This document shows, one piece after another, positions 13,654 to 14,553 of a stretch of DNA of 14,553 bases. This DNA is from Solirubrobacterales bacterium (GTDB lineage: Bacteria; Actinomycetota; Thermoleophilia; Solirubrobacterales; Solirubrobacteraceae). Location: NCBI GenBank assembly GCA_009781575.1, contig WQXW01000012.1, forward strand, positions 1-14,553, in the 5' to 3' direction. Below the pieces are notes generated by a model that was given only the letters and a program-made list of their open reading frames with translations, was not told where the DNA came from and ran no database searches. How positions within the stretch are numbered: the stretch's first letter is position 1; each line of letters begins with the position of its first letter. The translations under genes were made by a program, and so were the position numbers.

Positions 13654-14553
13654 CTATGTCAGCGGGTTGAACAGCAGGCCGGTGAGCAGCTTGGGGAAGA
13701 AGTAGGTGGACTTGGGCGGCATGTTCTCGCCCGCGTCGGCCAGCTCCCTCACCTGCGCGACCGGGGGCGGGCGCACCAGAAACGCGGCGTCGCAGCTGCC
13801 GGAGCGCACCAGCGAGAGCGCCTCCTCGGTGGAGCGCGCGTAGAAGAGGCCGTTGAGCTCGGCGATGTCGTGCCGGCTCATGCCCAGCGCGCCCTCCAGC
13901 AGCAGCGCCTCGAGCACGCCGGTGTCGAGGAGCCGGTAGGCGGGCGAGCGATCGCGCAGCGCGCGCTCGGCGATCGCCTGGTCGCGCAGGGTCAGACGGC
14001 GCGGCTGGCGGGTGCGTGTGTCGATGTAGCCGAGCTGCAGCGGCCCCGACCCCGGCGGGGGCGCGATCTCGCCGGGCGCGACCGCCTCGCTGAGGAAGCT
14101 CCGCTCGATCGCGGCGTCGAGCGCGGCCCACCGCGGGGCGTCCATCTTGGAGATCAGCCGATGTGTGGGAAACACCGTCAGGCCGGGATCCTCGAGCGCG
14201 ACGAGGCACATGAGCACGTAGCGGTGCTCGCCCTCGCCGCCGATTTCCTCGGCGTAGAGGCGTGCGGTCTCATAGCGGTGATGGCCGTCGGCGATCAGCA
14301 GCTCGGCGCCCGCTGTGACCGCCTGCACAGCGGCGATCGCCTCACGGTCGTTCACGCGCCATACCCGGTGGACGGTGCGGTCGCCGTCGCTCACCTCCCC
14401 CCAGGGCGCGTGCTCGCCGGCACCGGCGGCGGCCAGCGCCTGCCACCCCACCTCGTCGGGGTCGGAGTAGAGCGAGAAGATCGGGGAGAGGTTGGCGCGC
14501 GTGGCGCGCGTGAGCCGCAGCCGATCCTCCTTGGGCCCCGAATGGGTGCGCTC
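13654..14553 (-). CDS. DUF1015 family protein (5' end outside window)
   Basis: The last 299 codons of a DUF1015 protein (PF06245) are present; the frame is open to the right edge and the start is missing. The visible N-terminal part reads ERTHSGPKEDRLRL then RATRANLSPIFSLYSD, which is characteristic of the family. LIADGHHRYETARLY is the DGHHRY signature, and AGENMPPKSTYFFPKLLTGL is the conserved ending. DUF1015 is related to the SerK/SbnI type of ParB-like fold, which includes free-serine kinases, so a phospho-transfer role is possible but not shown. It lies 131 bp upstream of the OsmC-like gene on the same strand; I see no clear regulatory motif in that gap. Confidence 0.9.
   Translation of the reverse strand, partial: ERTHSGPKEDRLRLTRATRANLSPIFSLYSDPDEVGWQALAAAGAGEHAPWGEVSDGDRTVHRVWRVNDREAIAAVQAVTAGAELLIADGHHRYETARLYAEEIGGEGEHRYVLMCLVALEDPGLTVFPTHRLISKMDAPRWAALDAAIERSFLSEAVAPGEIAPPPGSGPLQLGYIDTRTRQPRRLTLRDQAIAERALRDRSPAYRLLDTGVLEALLLEGALGMSRHDIAELNGLFYARSTEEALSLVRSGSCDAAFLVRPPPVAQVRELADAGENMPPKSTYFFPKLLTGLLFNPLT

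Noticed and set aside
12250..13705. Continuation of the first sulfurtransferase frame as a large fusion protein
   Set aside because: After 12240 the frame gives no domain and is antisense to the Nudix and OsmC-like genes. The true continuation is in the next frame.

Overview
The window is very GC-rich, with long spurious open frames on the strand opposite almost every gene. Its gene content is ordinary high-GC actinobacterial housekeeping and fatty-acid metabolism. The GlyRS type, the two-domain sulfurtransferase, the duplicated YccF protein and the general codon style suggest Actinobacteria, perhaps class Thermoleophilia (Solirubrobacterales-like). That placement is an inference and I could not search a database.

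Layout. Positions 1-120 hold the end of an IS1595-like insertion sequence, whose transposase start is frameshifted and which runs off the left edge. It abuts half a copy of a dispersed repeat. Next is a PaaG-like enoyl-CoA hydratase/isomerase gene on the minus strand (281-1108). Divergent from it is a plus-strand run of three close-packed genes: a class I amidotransferase-type gamma-Glu-GABA hydrolase (1227-2000), a PAP2-type membrane phosphatase/phosphotransferase (2038-3042) and a UPF0104/LPG-synthase-like membrane protein (3058-4314). A 339-bp intergenic region follows with a full copy of the dispersed repeat and a well-formed 19-bp operator-like palindrome in front of thioredoxin reductase (4654-5676). 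A small YccF-type membrane protein (5750-6169) follows.

From 6219 to 10722 the genes are on the minus strand: glyS, acyl-CoA dehydrogenase and a PaaC/PaaH-like 3-hydroxyacyl-CoA dehydrogenase. The last two are 4 bp apart and form a beta-oxidation operon. Two further copies of the dispersed repeat flank glyS in opposite orientations. At 11059 a small Rossmann-fold protein gene and a SseA-like sulfurtransferase gene run on the plus strand; the sulfurtransferase has a one-base frameshift before its active-site cysteine. Facing it are minus-strand genes for a NudL-like Nudix hydrolase, an OsmC-like protein and a DUF1015 protein that leaves the window at the right edge.

The most interesting non-genic signal is the repeat family at 121-154 (half), 4386-4512, 9080-9206 and 10848-10975. 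Each full copy holds a 68-bp region of dyad symmetry around a 26-bp core that is a perfect palindrome in one copy. The T-rich arms are conserved but the U-tracts a terminator needs are not. The IS1595-like element appears to sit inside one copy. Three single-base defects (transposase, sulfurtransferase and a missing Nudix start codon) mean draft-assembly error has to be considered.
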